Shown here one piece after another: positions 28,694-37,631 of a stretch of 64,000 nucleotides of DNA. Origin of the DNA: an uncultured Bacilli bacterium (GTDB lineage Bacteria; Bacillota_I; Bacilli_A; RF39; UBA660); assembly GCA_934153675.1 (NCBI GenBank), contig CAKPFG010000001.1, positions 1 through 64,000 on the forward strand. Direction: 5' to 3'. A model generated the notes under the pieces. That model had not been told where the DNA came from. It did not search any database and saw nothing but the letters and a program-made list of their open reading frames with translations. Numbering within the stretch: the stretch's first letter is position 1; every line of letters begins with the position of its first letter. The translations under genes and the position numbers were made by a program.

Positions 28694-29887
28694 ATGAAAA
28701 GGTATTTTTATATAATTGTTGTTCTATTTTTAATGTTTATAAATAGTTCTGTAAATGCAAAAGGTATTGATATAAAATCAAAAGAAGCAGTTCTTTATAA
28801 TTTAAATGACAATAGTATTATTTATGAAAAAAATAGTAATAATATTACTTATATAGCTTCATTAACTAAAATAGCAACAGCGTTGGTTTCTATTGAAAAT
28901 ATAGACAATTTAGATAGTTATGTAATTGTAAAGAATAGTGATTTGATAGGCCTTAATGGATATGCAAAAGCCGGGTTTAAATCAGGAGATAAAGTTACTT
29001 ATAGAGATTTACTTTATGGTTTGTTATTGCCTAGTGGGGCGGATGCAGCCTTAATATTAGCTAATAATATATCTGGTAATGTTGATAATTTTGTTAATTT
29101 AATGAACAAAAAGGTAAAACAACTTAATTTAAAAAATACTAAATTTTCGAATCCTGTAGGTATGGATGCGAATAATGTTTCAACAGCTTCTGATATTGCT
29201 ATAATTTTAAAAGAAGCGTTAAAAAATCAAAGTTTTAAAACTATATTTGAATCTAATGAATATACTACTAGTAATAATTTAAATTTAAAAAAAACAACTT
29301 TTTCAACTTCTTTACGAAATAATATCGATATATCTTTTATAACAGGATCTAAAACTGGATATACATTAAAAGCATCATACTGTCTTGCATCTACTGCGAA
29401 TATTAATGGTGTTAGTTATTTATTAGTTACTTTAAATAATCCTAATAAACTAGGTCATATAATAGATAGCTTGGGTATATATAATTATTATAGTAGTAAT
29501 TACTCTTATAAACAAATAGTGACAAAAGGAAAAATAATAACTAGTATCAAGGTAAAACATTCAAAAACGAAAAAATATAATATTAGGGCTAGTAAGACTA
29601 TAAAAAAATATTTATCTAATGATATTGATTTAAATGAAATCGAATATAAGTATGATGGTATTAATACTTTAAATAGAAAAATAAAAAAAGGTGATTGTTT
29701 AGGAATTGTCACTATACTTTATAAAGAAAAAAAATTAAGTTCTTTTAAAGTATATTTATCATCAGATATAAAATATTATAATTATTGGTTATTATTAATA
29801 TTATTAATACCAGTAGTAATAGTTTATTTAAAATATATATCAATAAAGAAAAAGAAAAAGAAAAAAGTTCGTAAATTTTTAGACTAA
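28694..29887 (+). CDS. D-alanyl-D-alanine carboxypeptidase (DacA/DacF-like PBP)
   Basis: 397 residues. Signal peptide (about 1-22, ending SSVNA), then a penicillin-binding domain with SLTK (about 56-59) holding the nucleophile, LLPSGADAA at the second motif and SKTGYT (KTG) at the third. The second motif is SGA instead of the canonical SxN. A C-terminal domain leads to a transmembrane anchor (about 362-382) and a very basic tail. It trims pentapeptide side chains of peptidoglycan. A sporulation role (DacF type) is possible but not shown. Confidence 0.9.
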   Translation: MKRYFYIIVVLFLMFINSSVNAKGIDIKSKEAVLYNLNDNSIIYEKNSNNITYIASLTKIATALVSIENIDNLDSYVIVKNSDLIGLNGYAKAGFKSGDKVTYRDLLYGLLLPSGADAALILANNISGNVDNFVNLMNKKVKQLNLKNTKFSNPVGMDANNVSTASDIAIILKEALKNQSFKTIFESNEYTTSNNLNLKKTTFSTSLRNNIDISFITGSKTGYTLKASYCLASTANINGVSYLLVTLNNPNKLGHIIDSLGIYNYYSSNYSYKQIVTKGKIITSIKVKHSKTKKYNIRASKTIKKYLSNDIDLNEIEYKYDGINTLNRKIKKGDCLGIVTILYKEKKLSSFKVYLSSDIKYYNYWLLLILLIPVVIVYLKYISIKKKKKKKVRKFLD

Positions 29888-29889
29888 AG

Positions 29890-29912
29890 TTCGTTTTTTT
29901 ACGAATTTTTTT
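29890..29912 (+). terminator. Weak terminator of the carboxypeptidase gene
   Basis: TTCGT (29890-29894), T-rich loop, ACGAA (29901-29905), then seven T residues. The stem is short. Confidence 0.5.
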
Positions 29913-30683
29913 CTTTTTTAGATTTGGATCATAAAAAAATAATTTACATTTTTCTTCACCAGTTATTTTTGAAAAACATATTCCTTCCATATCTGTAAAA
30001 CTAGGATCTCTATCTGTTAATATAACAGGCACTAATTCAATAAAAACATTAGTTCTAATTTTTTCTTTAAGCTCATCAAAATATTCAACAAATTTTTGTT
30101 GGTTAGGCTTTTTAATCAAATCTAATAAAATAAATTGCAAATCTGGTAAAACTAATGATAAAATATTATTGTTATCTGTCTTAATTTTTCCAAGAAAATC
30201 TAGTTGCCAGACGTAGATTCCTAGATGTTTGTGTAAATAGGCAAGATAATCAATATAAGTATGACCTGTTGTTTCGATTTTAATTTGATAAATAGATTTA
30301 TTATCGTCTACATCGTCTTTAATAATTTTATCTAAACGTTTAAATTCTTCATCATCTACATTTATTCATCTTCTTGAATTAATTAAATTTGTATCAGCAT
30401 TTTCCTGTGCTTTAGAAGCATTATATTTATATTTAGTATAAGGACAATTATTATATCTATTTTTACATCCTGTACAAACATATGGCCATTTCTTGGTTCG
30501 CTTACAATCATTTTTTAAACCAACTGAAGTTTTAATTCTATTTCTTTTCACTTCTTTTGATACATTAGTTGGATCAACTAATAAATTTTCTCCAATTTCT
30601 CTTAATTTATAATTATGCGATATTCCGTTTGAAATAATTTTTCTTTGTTCAAAAGTTAAGTGTTTCCATTCTTTTATTTTCAA
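29900..30683 (-). pseudogene. IS30-family transposase, decayed
   Basis: The N-terminal part (30366-30683) has the IS30 helix-turn-helix: HLTFEQRKIISNGISHNYKL, LLVDPTNVSKEVKRNR and the Cys-rich CTGCKNRYNNCPYTKY. One in-frame TGA at 30366-30368 interrupts it after NSRR. The same frame continues with INVDDEEFKRLDKII, GIYVWQLDFLGKIK, VILTDRDPSFTD and KLFFYDPN, covering the first catalytic Asp regions. The C-terminus with the final Glu is missing; the frame runs into the 3' end of the carboxypeptidase region. No intact terminal repeats were found. Confidence 0.88.
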
Positions 30684-30845
30684 TTCTTCCTTTTTGGCAA
30701 AGAAACACTTATATTATACTATAAACAGACTTATTGCAGTTTTTTACTTAAAAACGGAATTTCAAATGAAAATTCACGGAGAAGAAAAAAGTTTAAAAAA
30801 GTAATAGACAAATAGTTATAGATATGTTATAATTATCTTGTTGTT

Positions 30846-30920
30846 GCAGGTGTAGTACAATGGTTAGTACACGGCCTTGCCAAGGCTGGGATGCCAGTTC
30901 GATTCTGGTCACTTGCTCCA
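30846..30920 (+). tRNA. tRNA-Gly (anticodon GCC)
   Basis: The acceptor stem GCAGGTG/CACTTGC has one G-T pair. The anticodon loop is TTGCCAA (GCC), the T arm is CCAGTTCGATTCTGG, the discriminator is T and CCA is encoded. It is followed by a terminator. Confidence 0.95.
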
Positions 30921-30930
30921 TTTGAAGACA

Positions 30931-30966
30931 ACTTACGAACTAATTAAAGTTCGTAAGTTTTTATTT
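30931..30966 (+). terminator. Terminator of tRNA-Gly
   Basis: ACTTACGAAC (30931-30940) and GTTCGTAAGT (30949-30958) form a perfect 10-bp stem followed by TTTTATTTT. A degenerate relative occurs at 42252-42290. Confidence 0.88.
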
Positions 30967-31046
30967 TGCCCGTAGTCAGTCTTGGAAAGGCTTGTTCTAC
31001 CAAATATAAAGATAATGTTCTCTTTCTAGGAAGGAGGACATTTTTT

Positions 31047-32009
31047 ATGCTTGAATTAAAAACCATTGAAGAACTTAAACCTAATACTAAACTACTAGAA
31101 CTTATTAAAGACTTTACTTATAAAACTAAAAAAGGAAAAATTAAAGTTCTTCTAAATACTAATTTACAGTTTATTGAACCTACTGAATATTTAATTACAT
31201 ATCTCATTAATATTACTATATTTGAATATAAAGTAAATAAAATTAGTAATAAACCATTCTACATTAAAGAGCGTAAAGAAAAGTATAATTTGAAAGAAAT
31301 TGAACTTATGAAAGAATCTGCTGTAGCTTTAAAGGCAGCTCTAAAAGCAATTGAAGAAAATATACGTCCAGGAGTTACAACTATGTTTTTAAATGATGTT
31401 GCAGAAAAAGCAATGAGAGAACATGGAGCAATTCCCGCATTTATTGGTGAAAGATGTCCATATAGAGGTGGAAAAACATATAAATGGGCAATCTGTACAT
31501 CAGTAAATGATGAGATAATACATGGAATTCCAAGCGAAAAGGTAGTTTTAAAAGAAGGAGATATTGTATCAGTCGATCTGGGAACAAACAAGAATGGTTG
31601 GACATCTGATGCAGGACGTACATATGCAGTAGGTGAGGTATCTCCAGTATGTAAAAAGTTAATTAAAGTTGCAAAAGAGGGAAATAGAATAGGTGATATT
31701 TCAAATGCAGTTCAAACTTATGTTGAAAAGCACGGATTTTCACTTCTAAGAGAATATCAAGGTCATGGAATTGGTGAACAAATGCATGAAGATCCAGGAG
31801 TACCAAATATTGGCAGAAAAGGAACAGGACCTAGACTTCAGGCAGGTATGGCACTTGCTATAGAACCAATGATATGTGAGGGAAAGCCTGATGTTTATGT
31901 AAAAAGGGATATGTGGACTGTAGCAATTCGTGATAGAAAAATGACAGCATATTATGAAAATACAATTGTAATTACAAAAGATACACCTATGATTTTAACT
32001 TTAGATTAA
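31047..32009 (+). CDS. map: Type I methionine aminopeptidase with unusual N-terminal extension
   Basis: 320 residues from the ATG at 31047, after AAGGAGGA. The catalytic domain starts near residue 93 (EIELMKESAVALKAAL). It has HGAIPAF, CTSVNDEIIHGIP, GDIVSVDLGTNKNGWTSDAG (metal Asp pair), GHGIGEQMHEDPGVPN, LAIEPMI and YYENTIVIT, so all metal ligands look intact. It removes initiator Met from nascent proteins. About 90 residues precede it (LELKTIEELKPNTKLLELIK and following) that match no domain I know and are not a zinc finger. It lies alone after tRNA-Gly, at the start of accessory DNA, so it may be a second, acquired map. Confidence 0.9.
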   Translation: MLELKTIEELKPNTKLLELIKDFTYKTKKGKIKVLLNTNLQFIEPTEYLITYLINITIFEYKVNKISNKPFYIKERKEKYNLKEIELMKESAVALKAALKAIEENIRPGVTTMFLNDVAEKAMREHGAIPAFIGERCPYRGGKTYKWAICTSVNDEIIHGIPSEKVVLKEGDIVSVDLGTNKNGWTSDAGRTYAVGEVSPVCKKLIKVAKEGNRIGDISNAVQTYVEKHGFSLLREYQGHGIGEQMHEDPGVPNIGRKGTGPRLQAGMALAIEPMICEGKPDVYVKRDMWTVAIRDRKMTAYYENTIVITKDTPMILTLD

Positions 32010-32037
32010 AAAATGTGCTAACCTTAACACATAACTA

Positions 32038-32087
32038 TATAACAAAAATTCCTGATACAGTTAAATATATCAGGGATTTTTGTTATA
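32038..32087. terminator. Bidirectional terminator between map and mgtA
   Basis: ATAACAAAAAT, CCTGATA and their complements TATCAGG and ATTTTTGTTAT form a long hairpin between convergent genes. Confidence 0.8.
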
Positions 32088-32103
32088 TCCATTCTTTGTA
32101 TTT

Positions 32104-34689
32104 TTATATATATATTCTTTTTGCAAAACTTGCTATAATACAGTATACAATACTTACTGCAAAAATTAGTCCAATGTGAATTAATTTCATAGGAACTAAT
32201 CCAAGCATTTTTCCAAATCCTGTAAATGGAACTAAAAGCCCTATTATCATAAGGATTATAGATGAGGCATATACCATTTTGTTTGCATTACTCTGTATAA
32301 ATGGAATTTTAGATGTACGTATAATATGCATTCCAAAAAGGTTTGAAACTATGCTATAGCTAAACCAAATTGTTTGGAATAATGCAGCACTTTTTATTCC
32401 AAGAACAAACCATAATATAGCAAATATAATTAAATCAAAGCAAGAACTAATTGGTCCCCAAAAAAGCATAAAGCGTTTTAAGTCTTTTACTGAAAGTCTT
32501 TTTGGTTTTTCAAGAGTTTCTTTGTCAACATTATCAAAAGGTAGAGTCATTTGACCAAAATCGTAAAGTAAACCTTCAACTAATAATTGTATAGGTGTTT
32601 CTGGTAGAAAAGGTAATAATACACTTGCAACTATTACAGATAAAACTTCACCAAAGTTAAAGCTTGTTGAGAGTTTAATGTACTTCATTAAATTAACAAA
32701 TGTACGTCTTCCTTCAGTAACACCGTCTACTAATACTTTCAAATCTTTCTTTAATAAAATTATATCAGCAGTTTCTTTAGCAATATCTACAGCAGTATCA
32801 ACAGATATTCCAACATCTGAATTTGTAAGAGACGGACTATCATTAATTCCATCACCAATATATCCGATTACATTTCCTGAGTCTCTAAGTATTCTTACAA
32901 TTCTTGCTTTTTGAATAGGTGAAAGCTTAGTAAATACACTAGTTTTCTTTAAAATTCTAAGTATTGCTGTATCAATCATTTTATCAAGTTTACTTCCAAC
33001 AACAATATGACTTGCGTCAATACCTACTTTTTTACAAACACATTTTGTTACATCTGAATTATCACCTGTTAAAATTATAGTTCTAATGCCAGCTTCTTTT
33101 AGTGCTTCAATTGATGCTTTGGCTGATTCTTTTGGAGGATCAAGGAAACCTATAAATCCCATTAATACCATATTTTTTTCGTCTGACACAGAAAAGTTTT
33201 CTATTTCATTTATATCATTTTTTTGACATACAGCTATGACTCTTAAACCTTCTTCATTTAATTTTTTAGCTATTTTTCGTATATTGTCTTTTACATCCTT
33301 AGTAATAGGAGATACTTTCCCTTTATAATCTATCATAGTGCAAATGTTTAGTATTTCTTCTACAGCACCTTTAGTTATCATCTGCTTTTTCTCAGTATCT
33401 TTTACAATAATAGATAAGCGTCTACGAGAAAAATCAAAAGGTATTTCATCTATTTTGGTATAATTTGTAGATAATTCATTAAGTTTTATTTTCTTTGCTC
33501 TATTTATTATAGCAACATCCATACTATCCTTTAGACCTGTTTGAAAATATGAATTTAGAAATGCATGCTTTAGAACTCTGTCATCTTCTTGACCTTTTAT
33601 GTCTAAATATCTTTCGAGAACTATTTTTCCATCAGTAAGGGTACCAGTTTTATCTGTACACAAAATATTCATAGCACCAAAGTTTTCTATTGAGTCTAAT
33701 TTTTTTACAATAGTTTTTTTCTTGGACATTCTTACGGCACCTTTTGATAGACTAGAGGATAATATAACAGGAAGAAGTAGAGGAGTAATTGTAATTGCAA
33801 TAGCAACTGCAAATGTAAAAGCAGTAATATTTCCATGTTTAAATATATTAAGTGCAAAAACAATTGGAATCATTATTAACATGAATTTTATTAATAATTT
33901 ACTAATATTTTCAATTTCTACTTGAAAAGCATTTTTAGGCTTTCCAAGAGTAAGAGTATCTGCAATTTTTCCAAAATATGTAGAATCTGCAGTTTTAATG
34001 ACTATTCCTTTACCACTACCAGATATTACGTCAGTTCCCATAAAACATATTGTGTCTAAATCAGAAATTGTATCTAAATCCTCTTTTGAAAGTTCAGATA
34101 TACTATTTTTCTTTACACTATCAGACTCTCCTGTAAGAGAGGACTGATTTACAAATAAATCTTTTGATTCAATAATTCTTAAATCAGCAGGTATCATAGT
34201 ACCAGATGACAACAGAACAGTGTCTCCAAGAGTTACCTTGTTTACCGGAATTTTTGTTTCTTTTCCATTACGAAGTACACTGACAGTTGTTGCAACCATT
34301 TGTTTTAATTTTTCTGCAGCTTTATTTGAACGAAATTCCTCAAAGAAATCAAGTAGTGTACTTGCTAGAACAAGTATAAGTATAACTATAATGTTTGCAT
34401 AACTTGGGGGATTTGATAAATATACATCGGTGTATAGTAGTATACATATTATTCCAAGTAATATGCAGTTAAATGGTGCAAATAGACTTTTAAAAAAATA
34501 ATTATACCATTTTTTAGGCTTTGATTTTTTTATTTCATTTAGTCCTAAATTTTGAATTCTAGAATTTGCTTCTTTACTTGAGAGGCCTTTCTTACTTACT
34601 TTGTATTTTTTTATAAATTCTTCCTTAGATATGGAACAATCTTCTTTGTATGAGGCAATAATATTTGTTTCATTTTTTTGGTTTGCCAA
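32104..34689 (-). CDS. mgtA: P3B-type magnesium-importing ATPase (MgtA-like)
   Basis: 861 residues. Actuator LTGES (about 193), phosphorylation site CTDKTGTLTDG (about 346) and hinge GYIGDGINDSPSLTNSDVGI (about 615). The MgtA-specific stretch after M6 is QLLVEGLLYDFGQMTLPFDN, followed by VDKE. It imports Mg2+ with the electrochemical gradient using ATP. It is divergent from the AbrB gene, 167 bases apart. I looked for an M-box or mgtL-like leader in that gap and saw no convincing candidate. Confidence 0.9.
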   Translation of the reverse strand: MANQKNETNIIASYKEDCSISKEEFIKKYKVSKKGLSSKEANSRIQNLGLNEIKKSKPKKWYNYFFKSLFAPFNCILLGIICILLYTDVYLSNPPSYANIIVILILVLASTLLDFFEEFRSNKAAEKLKQMVATTVSVLRNGKETKIPVNKVTLGDTVLLSSGTMIPADLRIIESKDLFVNQSSLTGESDSVKKNSISELSKEDLDTISDLDTICFMGTDVISGSGKGIVIKTADSTYFGKIADTLTLGKPKNAFQVEIENISKLLIKFMLIMIPIVFALNIFKHGNITAFTFAVAIAITITPLLLPVILSSSLSKGAVRMSKKKTIVKKLDSIENFGAMNILCTDKTGTLTDGKIVLERYLDIKGQEDDRVLKHAFLNSYFQTGLKDSMDVAIINRAKKIKLNELSTNYTKIDEIPFDFSRRRLSIIVKDTEKKQMITKGAVEEILNICTMIDYKGKVSPITKDVKDNIRKIAKKLNEEGLRVIAVCQKNDINEIENFSVSDEKNMVLMGFIGFLDPPKESAKASIEALKEAGIRTIILTGDNSDVTKCVCKKVGIDASHIVVGSKLDKMIDTAILRILKKTSVFTKLSPIQKARIVRILRDSGNVIGYIGDGINDSPSLTNSDVGISVDTAVDIAKETADIILLKKDLKVLVDGVTEGRRTFVNLMKYIKLSTSFNFGEVLSVIVASVLLPFLPETPIQLLVEGLLYDFGQMTLPFDNVDKETLEKPKRLSVKDLKRFMLFWGPISSCFDLIIFAILWFVLGIKSAALFQTIWFSYSIVSNLFGMHIIRTSKIPFIQSNANKMVYASSIILMIIGLLVPFTGFGKMLGLVPMKLIHIGLIFAVSIVYCIIASFAKRIYI

Positions 34690-34786
34690 TATAAATCATC
34701 TCCATTTTTTAATATAAATTTCTTTTTTGTTATATCACTTTTAGGAAAAATATACAATAGAATTTTTCAATATATTATATAACTAC

Positions 34787-34815
34787 TTGATTTTTAGATA
34801 ACACTAGGGTATAAT
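34787..34815 (+). promoter_or_regulatory. Promoter of the AbrB-ABC operon
   Basis: TTGATT (34787-34792), 17-bp spacer, TATAAT (34810-34815). GTATGACTAGTTATAC at 34826-34841 downstream is a near-palindrome that could be the AbrB operator. Confidence 0.6.
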
Positions 34816-34856
34816 AAGTATGAAAAGTATGACTAGTTATACAAAAAGGAGAAGCT

Positions 34857-35060
34857 ATGGAAAAAGATAAGTATGTAGGAATTTGTAAAGTTGGAGAAAA
34901 GGGACAAATTGTAATTCCTAAAGAAGCAAGGGATATGTTTAATATAAAACCGGGAGATTCTATAATTGTACTTTGTGATAAATCTCAAGGAATTGCACTT
35001 GTAAAATCAGATGTAATTGAAGATTTATCGAGTAAAATATTTCCAAAAGGGGAGGATTAA
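34857..35060 (+). CDS. AbrB/MazE/SpoVT-family transcriptional regulator
   Basis: 67 residues with the swapped-hairpin AbrB fold: GICKVGEKGQIVIPKEARDM followed by FNIKPGDSIIVLCDKSQGIALVK. Homodimeric DNA-binding protein. It is first in an operon with an ABC transporter, two bases before the ATPase start, a common arrangement in which the regulator controls the exporter. AAAAAGGAG precedes the start. Confidence 0.88.
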   Translation: MEKDKYVGICKVGEKGQIVIPKEARDMFNIKPGDSIIVLCDKSQGIALVKSDVIEDLSSKIFPKGED

Positions 35061-35062
35061 GC

Positions 35063-35785
35063 ATGTATTCAATTGAAATTTCAAACCTAACAAAGAAATT
35101 TAAAGAAAAAGTTGCAGTAAATAACATTAGTCTAAAAATCAAAGAGGGAGAGCTATTTGCCCTGCTTGGAACAAATGGGGCAGGAAAAACTACAACTATA
35201 AAAATGTTATCTACGTTAATTTTACCAACAAGTGGTACAGTTAAAATTAATGATTTAGATATTGTAAAAGATAGACAAAAAATAAAAGAAATATTAAATG
35301 TTTCACCACAAGAAACTGCTATTGCACCTAATCTAACTGTTAGAGAAAATCTTGAATTTATGGCAGGAGTATATCAAATAAAAAATAAAGAAGAAAAAAT
35401 AAAAGAATTAATTTCTATGTTTAAATTAAATGATGTTTTAAATCAAAAAGCTAAAACTTTATCTGGTGGTTGGCAAAGAAAAGTATCAATTGCTATGGCA
35501 TTAATAAATGATCCTAAAATACTATTTTTAGATGAACCTACACTAGGTCTTGATGTTATTGCAAGAAAAGAACTTTGGAATGTTATAGAAAAACAGAAAA
35601 AGAAAATGACTATTATACTTACAACACATTATATGGAAGAGGCAGAGAGTTTATCTGACAGGGTTGGAATTATGGCAAGTGGAAATTTAATCGATGTTGG
35701 TACATCTGAGGAATTAATTAAAAAGTCAGGTGCAAAAGACTTTGAAGATGCTTTTGTAAAAATTGCAACAGGGGGTGGGTTATAG
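35063..35785 (+). CDS. ABC transporter ATP-binding protein
   Basis: 240 residues, complete nucleotide-binding domain: LLGTNGAGKTTTIKML (Walker A, about 34), Q-loop near SPQE, LSGGWQRKVSIAMAL (signature), KILFLDEPTLGLD (Walker B) and TTHYMEEAE (switch His). It drives the ABC-2 permease that overlaps its stop codon. The DrrA/CcmA-like subclass often exports drugs, peptides or lipids; the substrate is unknown. Confidence 0.93.
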   Translation: MYSIEISNLTKKFKEKVAVNNISLKIKEGELFALLGTNGAGKTTTIKMLSTLILPTSGTVKINDLDIVKDRQKIKEILNVSPQETAIAPNLTVRENLEFMAGVYQIKNKEEKIKELISMFKLNDVLNQKAKTLSGGWQRKVSIAMALINDPKILFLDEPTLGLDVIARKELWNVIEKQKKKMTIILTTHYMEEAESLSDRVGIMASGNLIDVGTSEELIKKSGAKDFEDAFVKIATGGGL

Positions 35786-36516
35786 TGAGAACACTAAATT
35801 TTGCAAAGAGAAATTTTAAGGAAATTATACGTGATCCTTTGAGTATAATTTTTGCAGTAATTTTACCACTTTTTTTACTATTTATATTTCAACAATTTGA
35901 TATTCCTGCAGAAAATTTTAAAATAGAAAATTTTACACCAGGAATTATAATATTTAGTTTTTCTTTTATAACTATATTTACAGCAATGCTAATATCTAAA
36001 GATAGGAGTACTTCACTTTTAATAAGACTTGGAATAAGTCCAATGAAACCAATGGATTATATATTTGGATATATTATATCAATTATTCCAATAATAATAA
36101 TTCAAAATATTTTATTTTTTATACTTGCCGTTATTTTAGGACTTAACTTTAGTATAAATATTATATGGGCTGCTTTAATATCCATTGTAATTGCCATTTT
36201 GTTTATAGCTATGGGAATATTAATTGGTAGTATATTTAGTGAAAAAGCTTCATCTGGCATATCAAGTATAGTTGTTCAACTTGTATGTTTTACAAGTGGT
36301 ATGTATTTTTCAAAAGATATGCTTGGTGATGTCTTCTCAAAGATATGTGATTACTTACCTTTTGATAGCTGTGTAACTATTATAAAAGGAGTAATGAATA
36401 ATAAACTTGATTTAATAAGTATAAGAAATATTATAGTGTTTGTTGTGTACATTTTAGTTACTTTGGTTATTTCTGTTATAGTATTTAGAAGAAAAATGAT
36501 AAGTGATAATAAATAG
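35785..36516 (+). CDS. ABC-2 type permease
   Basis: 243 residues with six hydrophobic helices and the ABC-2 pattern: an N-terminal NFKEIIRDPLSIIFAVILPL coupling region and SGMYFSKDML near 175. The GTG start overlaps the final base of the ATPase stop codon, so translation is coupled. It probably forms a homodimeric exporter with the preceding ATPase. A bidirectional terminator follows. Confidence 0.9.
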   Translation: MRTLNFAKRNFKEIIRDPLSIIFAVILPLFLLFIFQQFDIPAENFKIENFTPGIIIFSFSFITIFTAMLISKDRSTSLLIRLGISPMKPMDYIFGYIISIIPIIIIQNILFFILAVILGLNFSINIIWAALISIVIAILFIAMGILIGSIFSEKASSGISSIVVQLVCFTSGMYFSKDMLGDVFSKICDYLPFDSCVTIIKGVMNNKLDLISIRNIIVFVVYILVTLVISVIVFRRKMISDNK

Positions 36517-36530
36517 AGAAAAATATAATT

Positions 36531-36567
36531 AAATAGAGGATAATACACTAATAATTATCCTCTATTT
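36531..36567. terminator. Bidirectional terminator between ABC permease and cupin gene
   Basis: AATAGAGGATAAT and ATTATCCTCTATT form a hairpin with A and T runs on the two sides; the two genes converge on it. Confidence 0.8.
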
Positions 36568-36568
36568 T

Positions 36569-36922
36569 CTACTTTATAATTGCATCATTAGCTGTAAATT
36601 CTTCAAGTGAATTTTCTTTTACTTGAATGCAAATGTAAGAAATTGAATGGTCTTTAGAAGCAAAAAATTGACGCTTTGCTACTGGAGAAATTCTTATCCA
36701 ATCACCAGTAACTAAATCAATTTCTTCATTGTCAATTATTACTTTACCAGAGCCATCTATAACAAAATAAATTTCTTCATTTTGCTTATGAGAATGAACA
36801 AAAGGTACATTTTGACCAGCAGAAAGAGTATTAATACTAATTTCTGCGCCTGTTAAACCTAATTTATCATGTAATTCTACTCTTGGTGCATTTTCTGCAC
36901 TGATTTTCATATAATTTGACAT
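36569..36922 (-). CDS. Single-domain cupin protein
   Basis: 117 residues with cupin motif 1 (PFVHSHKQNEEIYFVIDGSG, with the HxH and Glu metal ligands) and the second motif near ISPVAKRQFFASKDH, in which the usual His is not obvious. Small cupins of this size act as dioxygenases, isomerases or sensors; the reaction is unknown. It is divergent from the HxlR gene and probably its target. GGAGG upstream supports the start. Confidence 0.85.
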   Translation of the reverse strand: MSNYMKISAENAPRVELHDKLGLTGAEISINTLSAGQNVPFVHSHKQNEEIYFVIDGSGKVIIDNEEIDLVTGDWIRISPVAKRQFFASKDHSISYICIQVKENSLEEFTANDAIIK

Positions 36923-36976
36923 TTTTCTCCCTCCTTTATTTTATATTATACTTATATCAAAGAGCACATAAAAAAA

Positions 36977-37029
36977 CAAGTACGCACTTTAAAGTAACTG
37001 CTTGTTTATTTTTTAATATATGATATAAT
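36977..37029 (+). promoter_or_regulatory. Promoter of the HxlR gene with a dyad operator
   Basis: TTGTTT (37002-37007) and TATAAT (37024-37029) form the promoter. A dyad centred on ACTTTAAAGT with outer arms AACAAG and CTTGTT (36975-37006) overlaps the -35 box. This suits autoregulation and control of the divergent cupin gene. Confidence 0.55.
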
Positions 37030-37055
37030 ATGGTAAATAAGGGAGTGCAATAAAT

Positions 37056-37379
37056 ATGAGAAAATTGGAAGAATTACCAGAATGTCCTGTTGCTACAACG
37101 ATATCTCTAGTAGGTAACAAGTGGAAATTATTAATAATAAGAAATTTGATGAAAAAAACATGGAGATTTAATGAATTACAAAGATCATTAAATGGAATAT
37201 CACAAAAAGTACTAACTGATAGTTTAAGACAATTAGAGAAAGATGGTATTATTTATAGAAAAGACTATAATACTAATCCTCCTAAAGTCGAATATGGAAT
37301 GACTGAGTTAGGATTAGAATTAAGTAAAATGTTAGATATAATGGCTTCATTTGGAGATTTTTATAAATCAAAAATATGA
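37056..37379 (+). CDS. HxlR-family winged-helix regulator
   Basis: 107 residues. CPVATTISLVGNKWKLLIIR is the family start with its conserved Cys before the first helix. RFNELQRSLNGISQKVLTDS and LRQLEKDGIIYRK are the recognition helix and wing. HxlR proteins respond to electrophiles, redox stress or metabolites, often through that Cys. Transcribed away from the cupin gene. The 252 bases after it carry nothing I can identify. Confidence 0.92.
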   Translation: MRKLEELPECPVATTISLVGNKWKLLIIRNLMKKTWRFNELQRSLNGISQKVLTDSLRQLEKDGIIYRKDYNTNPPKVEYGMTELGLELSKMLDIMASFGDFYKSKI

Positions 37380-37631
37380 AAACTTGTGTGATATTTTTTT
37401 CTAATATTTAATTTGCAAAGTTTAATAGTTAATTGTTAGAAGAATATGTCAAACATATAGAATCTATGATAAAAAATAATTATTGTATAAAATACAAATA
37501 GTGATAAGTGATTAATATATTGTAACAATATAAATCTTACATAAATTTTTTTTATTTTATCATCAATATATAATTTTTAATGGTTAAATTATAGTAAATT
37601 TTAAATATAAAATATTTTTGGAGGTTAAAAT

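Noticed and set aside
34690..34856. Magnesium riboswitch (M-box) before mgtA
   Set aside because: The gap is only 167 bases, is shared with a divergent promoter and shows no terminator or conserved M-box helices on the minus strand.
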